Part shown: piece by piece, positions 1-8,412 of the stretch
How the letters are laid out: each line of letters opens with the position of its first letter
How positions within the stretch are numbered: the first letter of the stretch is position 1
From: Anaerolineae bacterium
Lineage (GTDB): Bacteria > Chloroflexota > Anaerolineae > Aggregatilineales > Phototrophicaceae
Length of the DNA: 64,000 nucleotides
Reading direction: 5' to 3'
Assembly: GCA_022843385.1 (NCBI GenBank)
Contig: JALHNT010000010.1
Coordinates: forward strand, 62,001-126,000
Position numbers and translations under genes: made by a program
Notes under the pieces: generated by a model
What the model was told of the DNA's origin: nothing
Database searches by the model: none
What the model saw: the letters and a program-made list of their open reading frames with translations, nothing else

Positions 1-2
1 AA

Positions 3-281
3 TTGCTGAACATCGCCCATCGTGAAGGGCGGAGCGTGGATGATTTGCTAAGGGATTTCGCCAATAGCTATCAGGCAACTTCATCCAGTGAGTCAAATGC
101 TCCAGGTGAAAAACATGAGCCTGAGCCAGGGACACTAGGTATGCTTCTGAAGACAGCAGAAGAAGCCAACATTCGTGCGCCGCAGCCCGTTGATACATCA
201 TCACGCACAAATGAGATTCTTCAGGCGGAATATGGTGAGTATTTGAGGCAACGACTTGATGAACAATCCGATACTGGCTGA
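3..281 (+). CDS. Putative VapB-like antitoxin, 5' end outside the window
   Basis: The reading frame is open to the left edge of the window, so the true start probably lies upstream; only about 92 residues are visible. The visible N-terminus (NIAHREGRSVDDLLRDF) looks like the second helix of a ribbon-helix-helix or similar DNA-binding antitoxin. The middle is a low-complexity Ser/Glu/Pro linker and the C-terminus is a charged helix (EILQAEYGEYLRQRL) of the kind that binds a toxin. The downstream PIN-domain gene overlaps it by 23 bases, the usual arrangement for a vapBC pair. Function is inferred mostly from this context; no complete DNA-binding domain can be seen. Confidence 0.55.
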   Translation: MLNIAHREGRSVDDLLRDFANSYQATSSSESNAPGEKHEPEPGTLGMLLKTAEEANIRAPQPVDTSSRTNEILQAEYGEYLRQRLDEQSDTG

Positions 282-681
282 TAGCAGTTTTCTCTATGCT
301 ATTTACAGCATTACAGATCACAATCATGATGCCGCCAAGGAATTCATTTTGCGAATCCATTCGCACCGAATATTGGTTCCTGAGGTTACACTGCCAGAGG
401 TGGCATTCTTGTTCATTCGTGATGTCGGCTATGAAGCTGTCGGACGCTTCCTACAGGCTTTTGCTCGATCCGATGTTGAGCTTCAGTCGATATCTCTCAC
501 AGATGTCGCTCGCGCACAAGCAATCATGGTCGCGTATCCCAAAGCCAAGTTCGACCTGGTTGACTGCTGCATCATGGCGTTGGCGGAACGGCTAAACATC
601 ACCCAGGTGGCGACGTTTGACCGGCGTGATTACAGCGTTTTTCGCCCCAAGCATTGTGATTATCTGGAGCTGCTGCCCTGA
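259..681 (+). CDS. PIN-domain ribonuclease toxin (VapC-like)
   Basis: A 140-residue protein of normal VapC length. PIN-domain acidic residues are recognisable: Asp in [10 protein letters not shown] near the N-terminus, Glu in TLPEVAFLF, Asp in [15 protein letters not shown], and the C-terminal TFDRRDY motif. PIN proteins of this class are Mg-dependent endoribonucleases that cleave tRNA or rRNA and are held inactive by their partner antitoxin. The ATG at 259 is chosen over an in-frame TTG three bases earlier. The gene overlaps the putative antitoxin upstream and its last 22 bases overlap the end of a convergent glycosyltransferase gene. Confidence 0.85.
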   Translation: MNNPILADSSFLYAIYSITDHNHDAAKEFILRIHSHRILVPEVTLPEVAFLFIRDVGYEAVGRFLQAFARSDVELQSISLTDVARAQAIMVAYPKAKFDLVDCCIMALAERLNITQVATFDRRDYSVFRPKHCDYLELLP

Positions 682-1466
682 GTTTTCAATTCTGAAAGCG
701 CCTCATCAACCTTCAGGCGTCGCCCCTCTGAGGCAAAAATCGTATGCTGTCCCCAGCCCCGTTTCTGCTGAAAGAACTGCCATGCTGTTTTCAGCACACC
801 CAACCCGTAACGCACTGATGGCCCGAAGGAGATGGATGAGGCTTCCTCGAAATATTTGGTCGGACAGGAGATTTCCCCCACCCGATAACCGAAGTAAATA
901 GCCTGCGCCAATATCTGATTATCGAAAACAAAGTTGTTGTCATTTTCTTCCAGAGGCAGTGTTTCCAGTACCTCGCGGGAGAAGGCGCGATAGCCGGTGT
1001 GAAACTCAGAGAAGTGCGTCCCCATCAGAAGATTCTGCGACGCGGTGAGGAAGCGGTTGGAGATGTACTTGTAGAGGGGCATCCCGCCTTTGAGCGCCCC
1101 CCCGCACAGGATGCGCGAACCGAGGGCAATATCATATTCACCGAAAGCCACCATGGAAGCCAGCGCCACCAGCAGGCGCGGCGTGTACTGATAATCCGGG
1201 TGCAGCATGACGACGACATCAGCGTTCAGTTGCAGTGCTGCCCGATAGCAGGTCTTCTGATTACCGCCGTAGCCCAGATTTTGCGGATGGACAATGGTGC
1301 GGATGCCGAGCGCACGCGACCGATGAACGGTCTGGTCGTGGCTGGCGTCATCGACCAGGATGACTTCGTCGATGATATCGCGCGGGACTTCACGGTAGGT
1401 TGCTTCAATGGTCTTTTCGGCGTTATAGGCTGGCATGACCACGACGATTGTTTTGCCGTTGAGCAA
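660..1466 (-). CDS. Glycosyltransferase family 2 (dolichyl-phosphate-mannose synthase-like)
   Basis: A 268-residue cytoplasmic GT-A glycosyltransferase. The N-terminus has the nucleotide-sugar fold start [13 protein letters not shown], then [11 protein letters not shown] and [11 protein letters not shown], typical of the DPM1/polyprenyl-phosphate glycosyltransferase branch. HPDYQY occupies the metal-binding DxD position. No C-terminal membrane helices are evident. Such enzymes load a sugar on a lipid carrier, which the neighbouring divergent GT-C-like membrane protein could use; that link is inference from position. Its 3' end overlaps the convergent PIN toxin gene. Confidence 0.85.
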   Translation of the reverse strand: MLNGKTIVVVMPAYNAEKTIEATYREVPRDIIDEVILVDDASHDQTVHRSRALGIRTIVHPQNLGYGGNQKTCYRAALQLNADVVVMLHPDYQYTPRLLVALASMVAFGEYDIALGSRILCGGALKGGMPLYKYISNRFLTASQNLLMGTHFSEFHTGYRAFSREVLETLPLEENDNNFVFDNQILAQAIYFGYRVGEISCPTKYFEEASSISFGPSVRYGLGVLKTAWQFFQQKRGWGQHTIFASEGRRLKVDEALSELKTQGSSSR

Positions 1467-1531
1467 AGCCGACTCCTCATTGCAACTGGCTCAATCCAAC
1501 ACTATTCTAGCGGATGCGCGATGACGATTAA

Positions 1532-4264
1532 ATGTGGAGTATCGGCTTGAAACGAGTTGAGGTCTGGGACTGGCTGGCGTTCGTGGCGCTGGCGCTGCCG
1601 CTGATGCTGCCGTTCTTGCAACCAGGATTACCGGCTACCGCTGATGCCGAGATTCACCTGCACCGGTTGGTGAGCGCGGCGGTTAACATCGAGAATGGTT
1701 ACATTTGGCCGCGCTGGACGCCGTATCTGCATGGTGATTACGGCTATCCAATCCACAATTTCTACGCGCCAGGTATCCACATCATCGGCGGCTTAATCTA
1801 TCTGGTGACGAATCTCGATCCCGTCATCATCCTCAAGCTGATGCAATTTGCTTTCACGCTGGCCTATCCCGCCGGTGCGTATCTGCTGGTGCGGCGATAT
1901 GGCGGGCGGGCAGGGGGATTGGTGTCAGCTGCGGCTTACCTGTATGTGCCGTTTCGTTTTCATGAGTTGTGGCTGCAAACCAACCTGTCACAGTTCGGGG
2001 CGATGGCGCTGCTGCCCTGGTTGCTGTGGGCGGTGGACCGCTGTCGCGAGCAGCCCTCATTGCGGCGGATGAGCCTGATCGGTGTGTTGCTGGCAGGAAT
2101 CGTTCTGATCCATCATCCGACGGCGTTTCTGTTTGCGCCGTTCGCTGCATTGTATGCGGCGGTGCTGAATGCCGGAACGGCTCGTTCCACGCGGCAGTGG
2201 GTCATCGGAACCGCGTGGGCGGCAGGTGGCTTTGTGGTGGGTCTGGCGCTGTCGGCGGTGTTCTGGCTGCCAGCGCTGCTGGAACTGCGCTACACCCAGA
2301 TCAGTCAGCAGCAGACTGGACTGTTGAGCTTTGCCGGGAACTTCGTGATGCCGGAGGATCTGTTAGCGGGTGCCGGGTTGATAGATCGCTCAGCCCGTGA
2401 CCTGCCACTGTTGCTGCGGCTTGGGCTGCCACATTGGACGCTGACAGGTGTGGCCGCTGTTGCAGTGATTTGGATGGCGCTGCGCCGAAGGACCAGCAGG
2501 GATTATCCAGCCGGGATGCGGCGGTTGGTGCTGATTGCGCTGGTGAACGCCGTGTTGTTGGCGCTGTGCGCTTTCATGATGACGCCCTATTCGGAACGGG
2601 TGTGGCGGGTGCTGCCGGTGGCGAATCTGGTGGTGTATCCCTGGCGGCTGCTCGGTGTGACGGCCGTGTTGACGATGATGAGCGCAGCCTTGATCCCCAG
2701 TCTGTTTCCCTCACGCTGGCGCACATGGGCCGCTGGCGGGCTGGTCCTTGTATTCACCTTCTCATCTGTGCCGCTGCTTTATGCGCCGTTGGACTTTGAC
2801 CAACCATCTGCGCCAACTGTGGTGGGGGCGCATGAATATGAGGGGAAGACCGGCAATGTTGGGTTGACCAGTGGCAATGAGTATCTGCCGCAATGGGCGC
2901 AGCAGCGTCCTCTGGGATTGCTGGGCGGTGAGCGTCCGGCGCGGGAATGGCGAGTAGCCATCGAAGTCCTGCCGTTGGATGCCTCGGCGCAGCCAGTGGA
3001 CTGTGGTCGCGGGCGAAGCTGTTTTGTGGTGGAGTCGCCAGGGTCCGGTCGTATGGTGTTGCATCAGATGTATTTTCCCGGCTGGTCGGTGCTGGTGAAT
3101 GGCCTGCCGGCCGAAACCGATCCGGAAGGCGAACGGGGTTTGTTGAGTTTGGTTGTGCCAGCAGGGGGGAGTCGCGTTGAGGTGTGGTACGGCGGGACGA
3201 CTGCCCAGCAAGCGGCGGGATGGATCAGCCTGATGGGATGGCTCGGTGTCGCCGGGATATTCGCCGTTGGTCGGCGTAACTCCCTGAGGCGTGATGTGTC
3301 ACAGCGCTCAATCGATCATCCTGCTGAAACACCTCGTCTTTCCCAGGTAATCGGCGCGTTCCTGCTGGGATTTGTGCTGGTCAATCAATTTGTTATCCTG
3401 CCCAACACCGAGGGGCTGACCTGGCGCAGCGACCCGGCCAATCCACCGGCCCAGACACGGATACGAACGGTCTTTGGTGAGGTGATCGAACTGGTTGGCT
3501 ATGACCTGGCACGAACTGAGGCGATGCCTGGAGACATTATTCAGGTGCGGTTGTACTGGCATTTATTGCAACCAGTCAGTGAAGTGCTGAATGGCGCGGT
3601 TCAGGTGACCGATGTGGAAGGACGAGAGCAATGGGGCGGGGTCGATCACCTGCCGCTGGCGTTGTCGTACAGCACCGAATGGTCAACCGGGCAGTATGTG
3701 ACCGATACCTATCAGTTTGCGCTGCGGCCAGATGCGCCACCGTATCTGGGGCAGATGCGTGTGTCGGTGTTCCTGAAGCGGGATAGTGGACTGGAGTATC
3801 TGCCGACGACGGATGGTCAGGCCTACGCCGTGCTGACGGATTTTCGGCTGGTAGGTTCGATGCCGGAACTATCCGGGATGACGCCGTTGGATGTGCGTCT
3901 GGGCGAGCCGGTCAATCTGCGCGGTTATTGGCTGGAGACTGAAGCGGACACAACCTGCATCACCCTGCGCTGGCAGGCACAACGCGCCGGGTCCTCTGAT
4001 TACGCGGTGCTGCTGCATCAACTCGATGCGGTTGGCACGTTTCTTCAAGCCAATGACGGACCGCCGCAGGATGGGCTGTATCCGATGACCCGCTGGCTGA
4101 ATGGGCAGGCGTTGAATGACCGGCATTGTTTTAATCGGGTCGATGGAGCAACGAGTCTGGCAATTGGACTGTATGATCGGGTGGATGGTGCGCGACTGCC
4201 GATGATGGATGGGCAGGGGCAACGCCTGGTTGATGATGTCTGGAAGGTGGACTTGCCATCATGA
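1532..4264 (+). CDS. Large polytopic membrane protein, GT-C/YfhO-like, with C-terminal beta domains
   Basis: 910 residues. Roughly residues 15-430 carry about ten hydrophobic helices, with the first extracytoplasmic loop holding acidic and aromatic residues (ATADAEIHLHRL, WPRWTPYLHGDYGYP) as in GT-C transferases and the PTPS-related/YfhO membrane families. Residues about 440-560 form an extracytoplasmic domain with the YfhO-like phrase YFPGWSVLVNG. Two more membrane segments follow (about 560-620), then two similar beta-sandwich-like regions (LVGYDLARTEAMPGD..., LRGYWLETEAD...) to the end. It probably transfers sugars from a lipid carrier to surface polymers, but the substrate is unknown. It is divergent from the GT2 gene and ends just before the trp promoter. 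Confidence 0.65.
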   Translation: MWSIGLKRVEVWDWLAFVALALPLMLPFLQPGLPATADAEIHLHRLVSAAVNIENGYIWPRWTPYLHGDYGYPIHNFYAPGIHIIGGLIYLVTNLDPVIILKLMQFAFTLAYPAGAYLLVRRYGGRAGGLVSAAAYLYVPFRFHELWLQTNLSQFGAMALLPWLLWAVDRCREQPSLRRMSLIGVLLAGIVLIHHPTAFLFAPFAALYAAVLNAGTARSTRQWVIGTAWAAGGFVVGLALSAVFWLPALLELRYTQISQQQTGLLSFAGNFVMPEDLLAGAGLIDRSARDLPLLLRLGLPHWTLTGVAAVAVIWMALRRRTSRDYPAGMRRLVLIALVNAVLLALCAFMMTPYSERVWRVLPVANLVVYPWRLLGVTAVLTMMSAALIPSLFPSRWRTWAAGGLVLVFTFSSVPLLYAPLDFDQPSAPTVVGAHEYEGKTGNVGLTSGNEYLPQWAQQRPLGLLGGERPAREWRVAIEVLPLDASAQPVDCGRGRSCFVVESPGSGRMVLHQMYFPGWSVLVNGLPAETDPEGERGLLSLVVPAGGSRVEVWYGGTTAQQAAGWISLMGWLGVAGIFAVGRRNSLRRDVSQRSIDHPAETPRLSQVIGAFLLGFVLVNQFVILPNTEGLTWRSDPANPPAQTRIRTVFGEVIELVGYDLARTEAMPGDIIQVRLYWHLLQPVSEVLNGAVQVTDVEGREQWGGVDHLPLALSYSTEWSTGQYVTDTYQFALRPDAPPYLGQMRVSVFLKRDSGLEYLPTTDGQAYAVLTDFRLVGSMPELSGMTPLDVRLGEPVNLRGYWLETEADTTCITLRWQAQRAGSSDYAVLLHQLDAVGTFLQANDGPPQDGLYPMTRWLNGQALNDRHCFNRVDGATSLAIGLYDRVDGARLPMMDGQGQRLVDDVWKVDLPS

Positions 4265-4269
4265 AATGC

Positions 4270-4298
4270 TTGACAGGCAGAATGAATGTTGTTACTCT
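4270..4298 (+). promoter_or_regulatory. Sigma-70-type promoter of the trp operon
   Basis: TTGACA at 4270-4275 is followed after exactly 17 bases by TACTCT at 4293-4298, so transcription should begin near 4305, just ahead of the T-box leader. The -35 box is perfect and the -10 box matches TATAAT at three of six positions, including the important A2 and T6. Calling it functional is inference. Confidence 0.6.
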
Positions 4299-4304
4299 AG
4301 CTTG

Positions 4305-4590
4305 CAATAGCATAGACCAACAAAAACGTTGATCTGGAGAAGTACACCTCGACACGGTGTTCAGAGAGCCGCCGGTAGCTGGGAAGGCGGTACACACGCT
4401 GATGTGGAATGGGCCAGGGAGTTGTCAGGGCGAAACCAAGTAGTCCTTGCCGGAAGCGTCCCGTTATCAAAACGCAGGGTATCGCCGCAAGGCCGTACCT
4501 GTAATGAGCGAAGTCATCCCCTATGATGGCTTAAGCAAGGTGGCACCACGGGAATCCCTTCTCGTCCTTGAACGATGAAGGGATTTTTTA
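4305..4590 (+). ncRNA. tRNA-Trp-sensing T-box leader of the trp operon
   Basis: This fills the 342-base gap before trpE. Stem I elements are visible in order: GAAGTACACC (AGUA box), AGAGAGCCGCCGG, GGTAGCTGGGAAGGCGG for the distal part, and a return strand GATGTGGAATGGG whose TGG at 4405-4407, followed by A, fits a Trp specifier codon. The antiterminator T-box sequence AAGGTGGCACCACGGG lies at 4537-4552. Its UGGC bulge (4541-4544) would pair with GCCA, the 3' end expected of bacterial tRNA-Trp with G at the discriminator position. An intrinsic terminator follows at once. Uncharged tRNA-Trp should stabilise the antiterminator and turn on trpE, trpG, trpS and the rest. Confidence 0.92.
4553..4589 (+). 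terminator. T-box intrinsic terminator before trpE
   Basis: AATCCCTTC (4553-4561) pairs perfectly with GAAGGGATT (4577-4585), and a run of Ts follows to 4589. The 5' arm overlaps the 3' side of the T-box antiterminator, so the two structures exclude each other as expected. Confidence 0.88.
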
Positions 4591-4606
4591 TTGGTGAGGG
4601 GATGTC

Positions 4607-6121
4607 ATGGTGCTATTCGCAATTCAAACCCGCGACCAGATCGCGCCCAATCGAGAGACCGTCAAGCGGTTATTCGACCAGGGCGACCTCGTTCCCGTCT
4701 ATCGTACCCTGCTGGCCGATCTGGAAACCCCGGTATCGGTCTACCTCAAACTGGCTGCGGCGGGTCAATATTCCTTTCTGCTGGAAAGCGTCGAGGGTGG
4801 CGAACAGATTGGCCGCTACTCCTTTCTCGGCGTCAACCCCAAGGGCGTCATCAGCATCCGCAACGGACAGGTAACGCGCATGCTGCATGGCGAAACCACC
4901 ACGCGCCCACTGGCGGATGGCGAAGACCCGCTGGATGCGGTGCGTTCGGAATTCAGCCGGGTCAAGCCGGTCAAGATCGCCGGGTTGCCACGTTTCGTCG
5001 GTGGTGCGGTGGGCTTCCTCAGTTATGATGCGGTGCGCTATTTTGAACGCCTGCCTGACACCGCAACAGACGAACTGCATGTGCCGGAAGCGGCTTTCCT
5101 GCTGCCCGACACGCTGGTGATTTTTGACCACGCCCGTCACCAGTTGATGGTCTTGGCAAATGCCCATAACACCGGCGATCCCGACGCCGCCTATGATGAT
5201 GCGCTGGCGCGGATTGACGCGATTGTGGATAAACTCAATCAGCCGACACCGCCCATGCCCGCAGCCGGGCAATCAGTCGAAGCTGATCTCGAATCCAATG
5301 TGACGCGCCAGCGCTATGAAGACATGGTTCGAGAAGCTAAAGAATACATCGCCGCCGGCGATGCCTTTCAGATTGTGTTGTCGCAGCGGTTCAGTCGGCG
5401 GACAACCGCTTCGGCGCTGGCAATCTATCGCGCTTTGCGGATGCTCAATCCTTCTCCGTATATGTTCTTCCTCAACTTCGGCAGCGAGATGAGCCTGATT
5501 GGGGCATCGCCGGAGGTGATGGTGCGACTGGAGGATGGGACGGCGATGGTGCGCCCGATTGCCGGGACGCGCAAGCGCGGCTTGACCGAAGAAGAAGATC
5601 AGGTGCTGGCCGATGAACTGATCCATGACCCGAAGGAACGCGCCGAGCATGTCATGCTGGTCGATCTGGGGCGAAATGATCTAGGGAGAGTGTGTGAGTA
5701 TGGCACTGTCAAGGTAGAGCGGATGATGTATATCGAGCGTTACTCGCATGTGATGCACATCGTCAGCCAGATTGAAGGCAAGCTGCGCCCGACGATGGAT
5801 GCATTCGATCTGCTGCGGGCGACTTTCCCGGCGGGGACGCTGAGTGGTGCGCCGAAAGTTCGAGCGATGGAAATCATTGAGGAGTTGGAAGGCACACGGC
5901 GCGGGACCTATGCCGGGGCAGTAGGCTATTTCAGCTTCGATGGCTCGATGGATACCTGCATCACCATCCGCTCGGTGTTGAAGCGGGGCGATGTCATTAG
6001 CGTGCAGTCTGGTGCCGGCATCGTGGCCGACAGCGATCCAGCGAAGGAATATGAGGAGTCGATCAACAAGGCGAAGGCGGTCGCCATCGCGATACAATAT
6101 GCCGAAAAGGGATTGATTTAG
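4607..6121 (+). CDS. trpE: Anthranilate synthase component I
   Basis: 504 residues, normal length. It converts chorismate to anthranilate using ammonia supplied by TrpG, the first step of tryptophan synthesis. The N-terminal domain contains the LLES element (residues 58-61) that forms part of the tryptophan feedback site in the family. The chorismate-binding domain (about 225-500) shows GTLSGAPKVRAMEIIEELEG, HVMLVDLGRNDLGRV and VQSGAGIVADSDP. The ATG at 4607 follows a GTGAGGGG ribosome site. It is the first gene after the T-box, so both transcript attenuation and allosteric inhibition by tryptophan are likely. Confidence 0.97.
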   Translation: MVLFAIQTRDQIAPNRETVKRLFDQGDLVPVYRTLLADLETPVSVYLKLAAAGQYSFLLESVEGGEQIGRYSFLGVNPKGVISIRNGQVTRMLHGETTTRPLADGEDPLDAVRSEFSRVKPVKIAGLPRFVGGAVGFLSYDAVRYFERLPDTATDELHVPEAAFLLPDTLVIFDHARHQLMVLANAHNTGDPDAAYDDALARIDAIVDKLNQPTPPMPAAGQSVEADLESNVTRQRYEDMVREAKEYIAAGDAFQIVLSQRFSRRTTASALAIYRALRMLNPSPYMFFLNFGSEMSLIGASPEVMVRLEDGTAMVRPIAGTRKRGLTEEEDQVLADELIHDPKERAEHVMLVDLGRNDLGRVCEYGTVKVERMMYIERYSHVMHIVSQIEGKLRPTMDAFDLLRATFPAGTLSGAPKVRAMEIIEELEGTRRGTYAGAVGYFSFDGSMDTCITIRSVLKRGDVISVQSGAGIVADSDPAKEYEESINKAKAVAIAIQYAEKGLI

Positions 6122-6137
6122 CGGGAGGAGACGTATT

Positions 6138-6788
6138 GTGACTGTCAAGCGTGTGATCTTCATTCGTCCGGGCGAGACCGATTGGAACCGCGACAAGCGT
6201 TATCAGGGATGGGTAGCGGTGCCACTCAATGAGCATGGACGGCGGCAGGTGCAGCGACTAGCGAACTTTGTGCGGAACATTGGTTTGAGCGCCGTCTATA
6301 CCAGTGACCTCAAACGTTCGCTGGAGACAGCGGAAATTCTGCGTGAGAAGCTGGGTTATCCAGCCGTGATTGACCAACGGCTGCGCGAACGCAATATCGG
6401 TCACTGGCAAGGGATGACGCGCCAGAACATGGAAGCCTGGTATCCCGATGAGTATCAGGCTTTTCTGGCCGACCCGGCCAATTATCGTATTCCGGGCGGC
6501 GAGTCGCGGAAGGATGTCGAGGAGCGAATGCTGGCGGCCTTCAATGACATTCTGAAGGACGACAAGGGCGAGACGGTCGGCATCATTTCCCATTCGACGG
6601 TCATCAATACGCTGCTGTCCTGCATCATCCCGCATGTCCAGTTTGGTTCGGTAGATGTCAGCAACACGGGCGTGACGACCATCAAACGCGGCGATGATGG
6701 TCAATGGCAAATCATTCAGGCCGACGACAAAACCCATCTCGAAGGTATGGAGTCGCAGCAGGTACACGAATTGGAGGAGCGCTCATGA
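6138..6788 (+). CDS. Histidine phosphatase family protein with altered RHG motif (RPGE)
   Basis: 216 residues, phosphoglycerate mutase-like fold. The fold signatures are present: YTSDLKRSLETAEIL, ERNIGHWQGM and the C-terminal catalytic ISHSTVINTLL. However the N-terminal motif reads IRPGETDWN, so residue 11, where the family has the phosphorylated nucleophile His, is encoded by CCG (Pro). Without that His the usual phospho-histidine mechanism should fail, suggesting a binding or regulatory role, or a different chemistry. The GTG at 6138 follows a GGGAGGAG site. It sits between trpE and trpG and its stop overlaps the trpG start (ATGA), so it is co-translated with anthranilate synthase. Confidence 0.85.
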   Translation: MTVKRVIFIRPGETDWNRDKRYQGWVAVPLNEHGRRQVQRLANFVRNIGLSAVYTSDLKRSLETAEILREKLGYPAVIDQRLRERNIGHWQGMTRQNMEAWYPDEYQAFLADPANYRIPGGESRKDVEERMLAAFNDILKDDKGETVGIISHSTVINTLLSCIIPHVQFGSVDVSNTGVTTIKRGDDGQWQIIQADDKTHLEGMESQQVHELEERS

Positions 6789-7366
6789 TACTGGTGATCG
6801 ACAATTATGACAGCTTCACCTACAACCTGGTGCAGGTGATGGGCGAGATGGGTGCCGAGATCGAGGTGGCGCGCAACGATCAGATCACGCTGGACGAGAT
6901 CCGAGCGCTGCGCCCCGATCATATCGTGATCTCACCAGGGCCGGGTGACCCGGATGACAGCGGCGTGTCGCTCGATGTGCTGCGCCAGCTTGGGCCGACC
7001 ACGCCGATCCTGGGCGTTTGCCTGGGGCATCAGTGCATCGGCCAGGTTTACGGCGGAGTCGTGCATCGCGCCCCACGTCTGATGCACGGCAAGACCAGCA
7101 TGATTTCGCACAACGGCGACCCGATGTTTGATGGCGTACCGAATCCGTTTGAGGCGACGCGCTATCACAGCCTGATTGTCGAGGAAGTGACTCTGCCCCA
7201 CTGCCTGCGCGTGACGGCTTACGCCGATACCGGCGAGATCATGGGGCTGCGCCACAAGGAATATCCGGTGTATGGCGTCCAGTTCCACCCGGAGAGCATC
7301 CTGACGGCTTTTGGCCCGCGTCTGTTGCAGAATTTCTTGAACGTTCGTGTACCTGTAGGAGTTTAG
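6785..7366 (+). CDS. trpG: Anthranilate synthase component II (glutamine amidotransferase)
   Basis: 193 residues. It hydrolyses glutamine and channels ammonia to TrpE. Class I amidotransferase motifs are clear: ILVIDNYDSFTYNLVQ at the N-terminus, oxyanion HIVISPGPGDPDD, the nucleophile Cys in GVCLGHQCIGQVYGG, and the His/Glu pair in YGVQFHPESI. ATG 6785 is chosen because it begins the conserved strand and overlaps the upstream stop by the ATGA arrangement; an in-frame upstream extension lacks conservation. Confidence 0.96.
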   Translation: MILVIDNYDSFTYNLVQVMGEMGAEIEVARNDQITLDEIRALRPDHIVISPGPGDPDDSGVSLDVLRQLGPTTPILGVCLGHQCIGQVYGGVVHRAPRLMHGKTSMISHNGDPMFDGVPNPFEATRYHSLIVEEVTLPHCLRVTAYADTGEIMGLRHKEYPVYGVQFHPESILTAFGPRLLQNFLNVRVPVGV

Positions 7367-7372
7367 GCTACG

Positions 7373-8410
7373 ATGACGGTGATGGAAGCAGAGCAGAAAT
7401 CAGCCCCACAATCGGTGACTGGCAAGAAGACGGTGCTTTCGGGCATCCAGCCGACGGGCATTCTGCATATCGGGAATTATGTCGGCGCGTTGAGTATGTG
7501 GGTGCAGAACCAGCATCTCTACAACAATTTTTATATGATCGCTAACCTGCACGCCCTCTCGATCCCGGAGGCGGTGAATGCGAAGGAACTGCGGGAGAAT
7601 TCGCGGCGGGTGGTGGCGCTGTATGTGGCGGCAGGGCTTGACCCGGATGAGTCGGTATTGTTCCTGCAATCGGATGTCCCGGCTCATGCCTACCTCGGCT
7701 GGATTCTGACCTGTTGCACACCGATGGGCTGGCTGGAACGCATGACCCAGTTCAAGACCAAAGCCGCCCAGCGCGAGACAGTTGGCACGGGATTGTTCAC
7801 CTACCCGTCGCTTCAGGCGGCTGACATCCTAATCTACAAAGCCGATTATGTGCCGGTGGGCGATGACCAGAACCAGCACGTCGAACTGACGCGCGATGTG
7901 GCCCAACGCTTCAACTCACTGTTTGGCGAATACTTCCCGCTGCCGTCCGTGATGAATCGCAAGACCGGGGCGCGCATCATGGGCCTGGACGATCCGACGG
8001 CCAAGATGAGCAAGAGCCTGGCCGAGACTCGCAAAGGACATGCCATCAACCTGCTCGACAGTCCTAGCGTCATCAAGAAGAGCATCATGGGTGCCGTCAC
8101 CGACGCGGGTGGCGAAACCCGGTTTGATGAGGCTTCGCCGGGGGTACTAAATCTACTGACGCTCTATGAAGTGTTGAGCGGCGAATCGCGCCCGGCGATT
8201 GAGGAGAAGTTCGCTGGCAAGGGGTACGGTTTCCTCAAGCGCGAACTGGTGGAGGTGGTCGTGAAAACGGTTGAACCGATTCAGTCGCGTTATAAAGAGA
8301 TCACGGAAACGCCTGGCTATCTGGACAACATGATCGCCAAAGGGGCGGAACGCGCCAGAGCCGTCGCCGACAAAACCTTAGCCGATGTGCGCGAACTGGT
8401 TGGGATGTGA
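7373..8410 (+). CDS. trpS: Tryptophanyl-tRNA synthetase
   Basis: 345 residues, class I aminoacyl-tRNA synthetase that charges tRNA-Trp. The HIGH-type signature is within SGIQPTGILHIGNYVGAL and the second signature is AKMSKSLAET. Its position inside a T-box-controlled trp operon is meaningful: the enzyme that uses up the T-box signal (uncharged tRNA-Trp) is made from the same transcript, giving a closed feedback loop. It starts seven bases after the trpG stop, and its own stop lies three bases ahead of the trpD start. Confidence 0.97.
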   Translation: MTVMEAEQKSAPQSVTGKKTVLSGIQPTGILHIGNYVGALSMWVQNQHLYNNFYMIANLHALSIPEAVNAKELRENSRRVVALYVAAGLDPDESVLFLQSDVPAHAYLGWILTCCTPMGWLERMTQFKTKAAQRETVGTGLFTYPSLQAADILIYKADYVPVGDDQNQHVELTRDVAQRFNSLFGEYFPLPSVMNRKTGARIMGLDDPTAKMSKSLAETRKGHAINLLDSPSVIKKSIMGAVTDAGGETRFDEASPGVLNLLTLYEVLSGESRPAIEEKFAGKGYGFLKRELVEVVVKTVEPIQSRYKEITETPGYLDNMIAKGAERARAVADKTLADVRELVGM

Positions 8411-8412
8411 GC

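Noticed and set aside
999..1550. 183-codon plus-strand frame across the GT2 gene
   Set aside because: Lies opposite clear GT2 motifs and shows no domain of its own.
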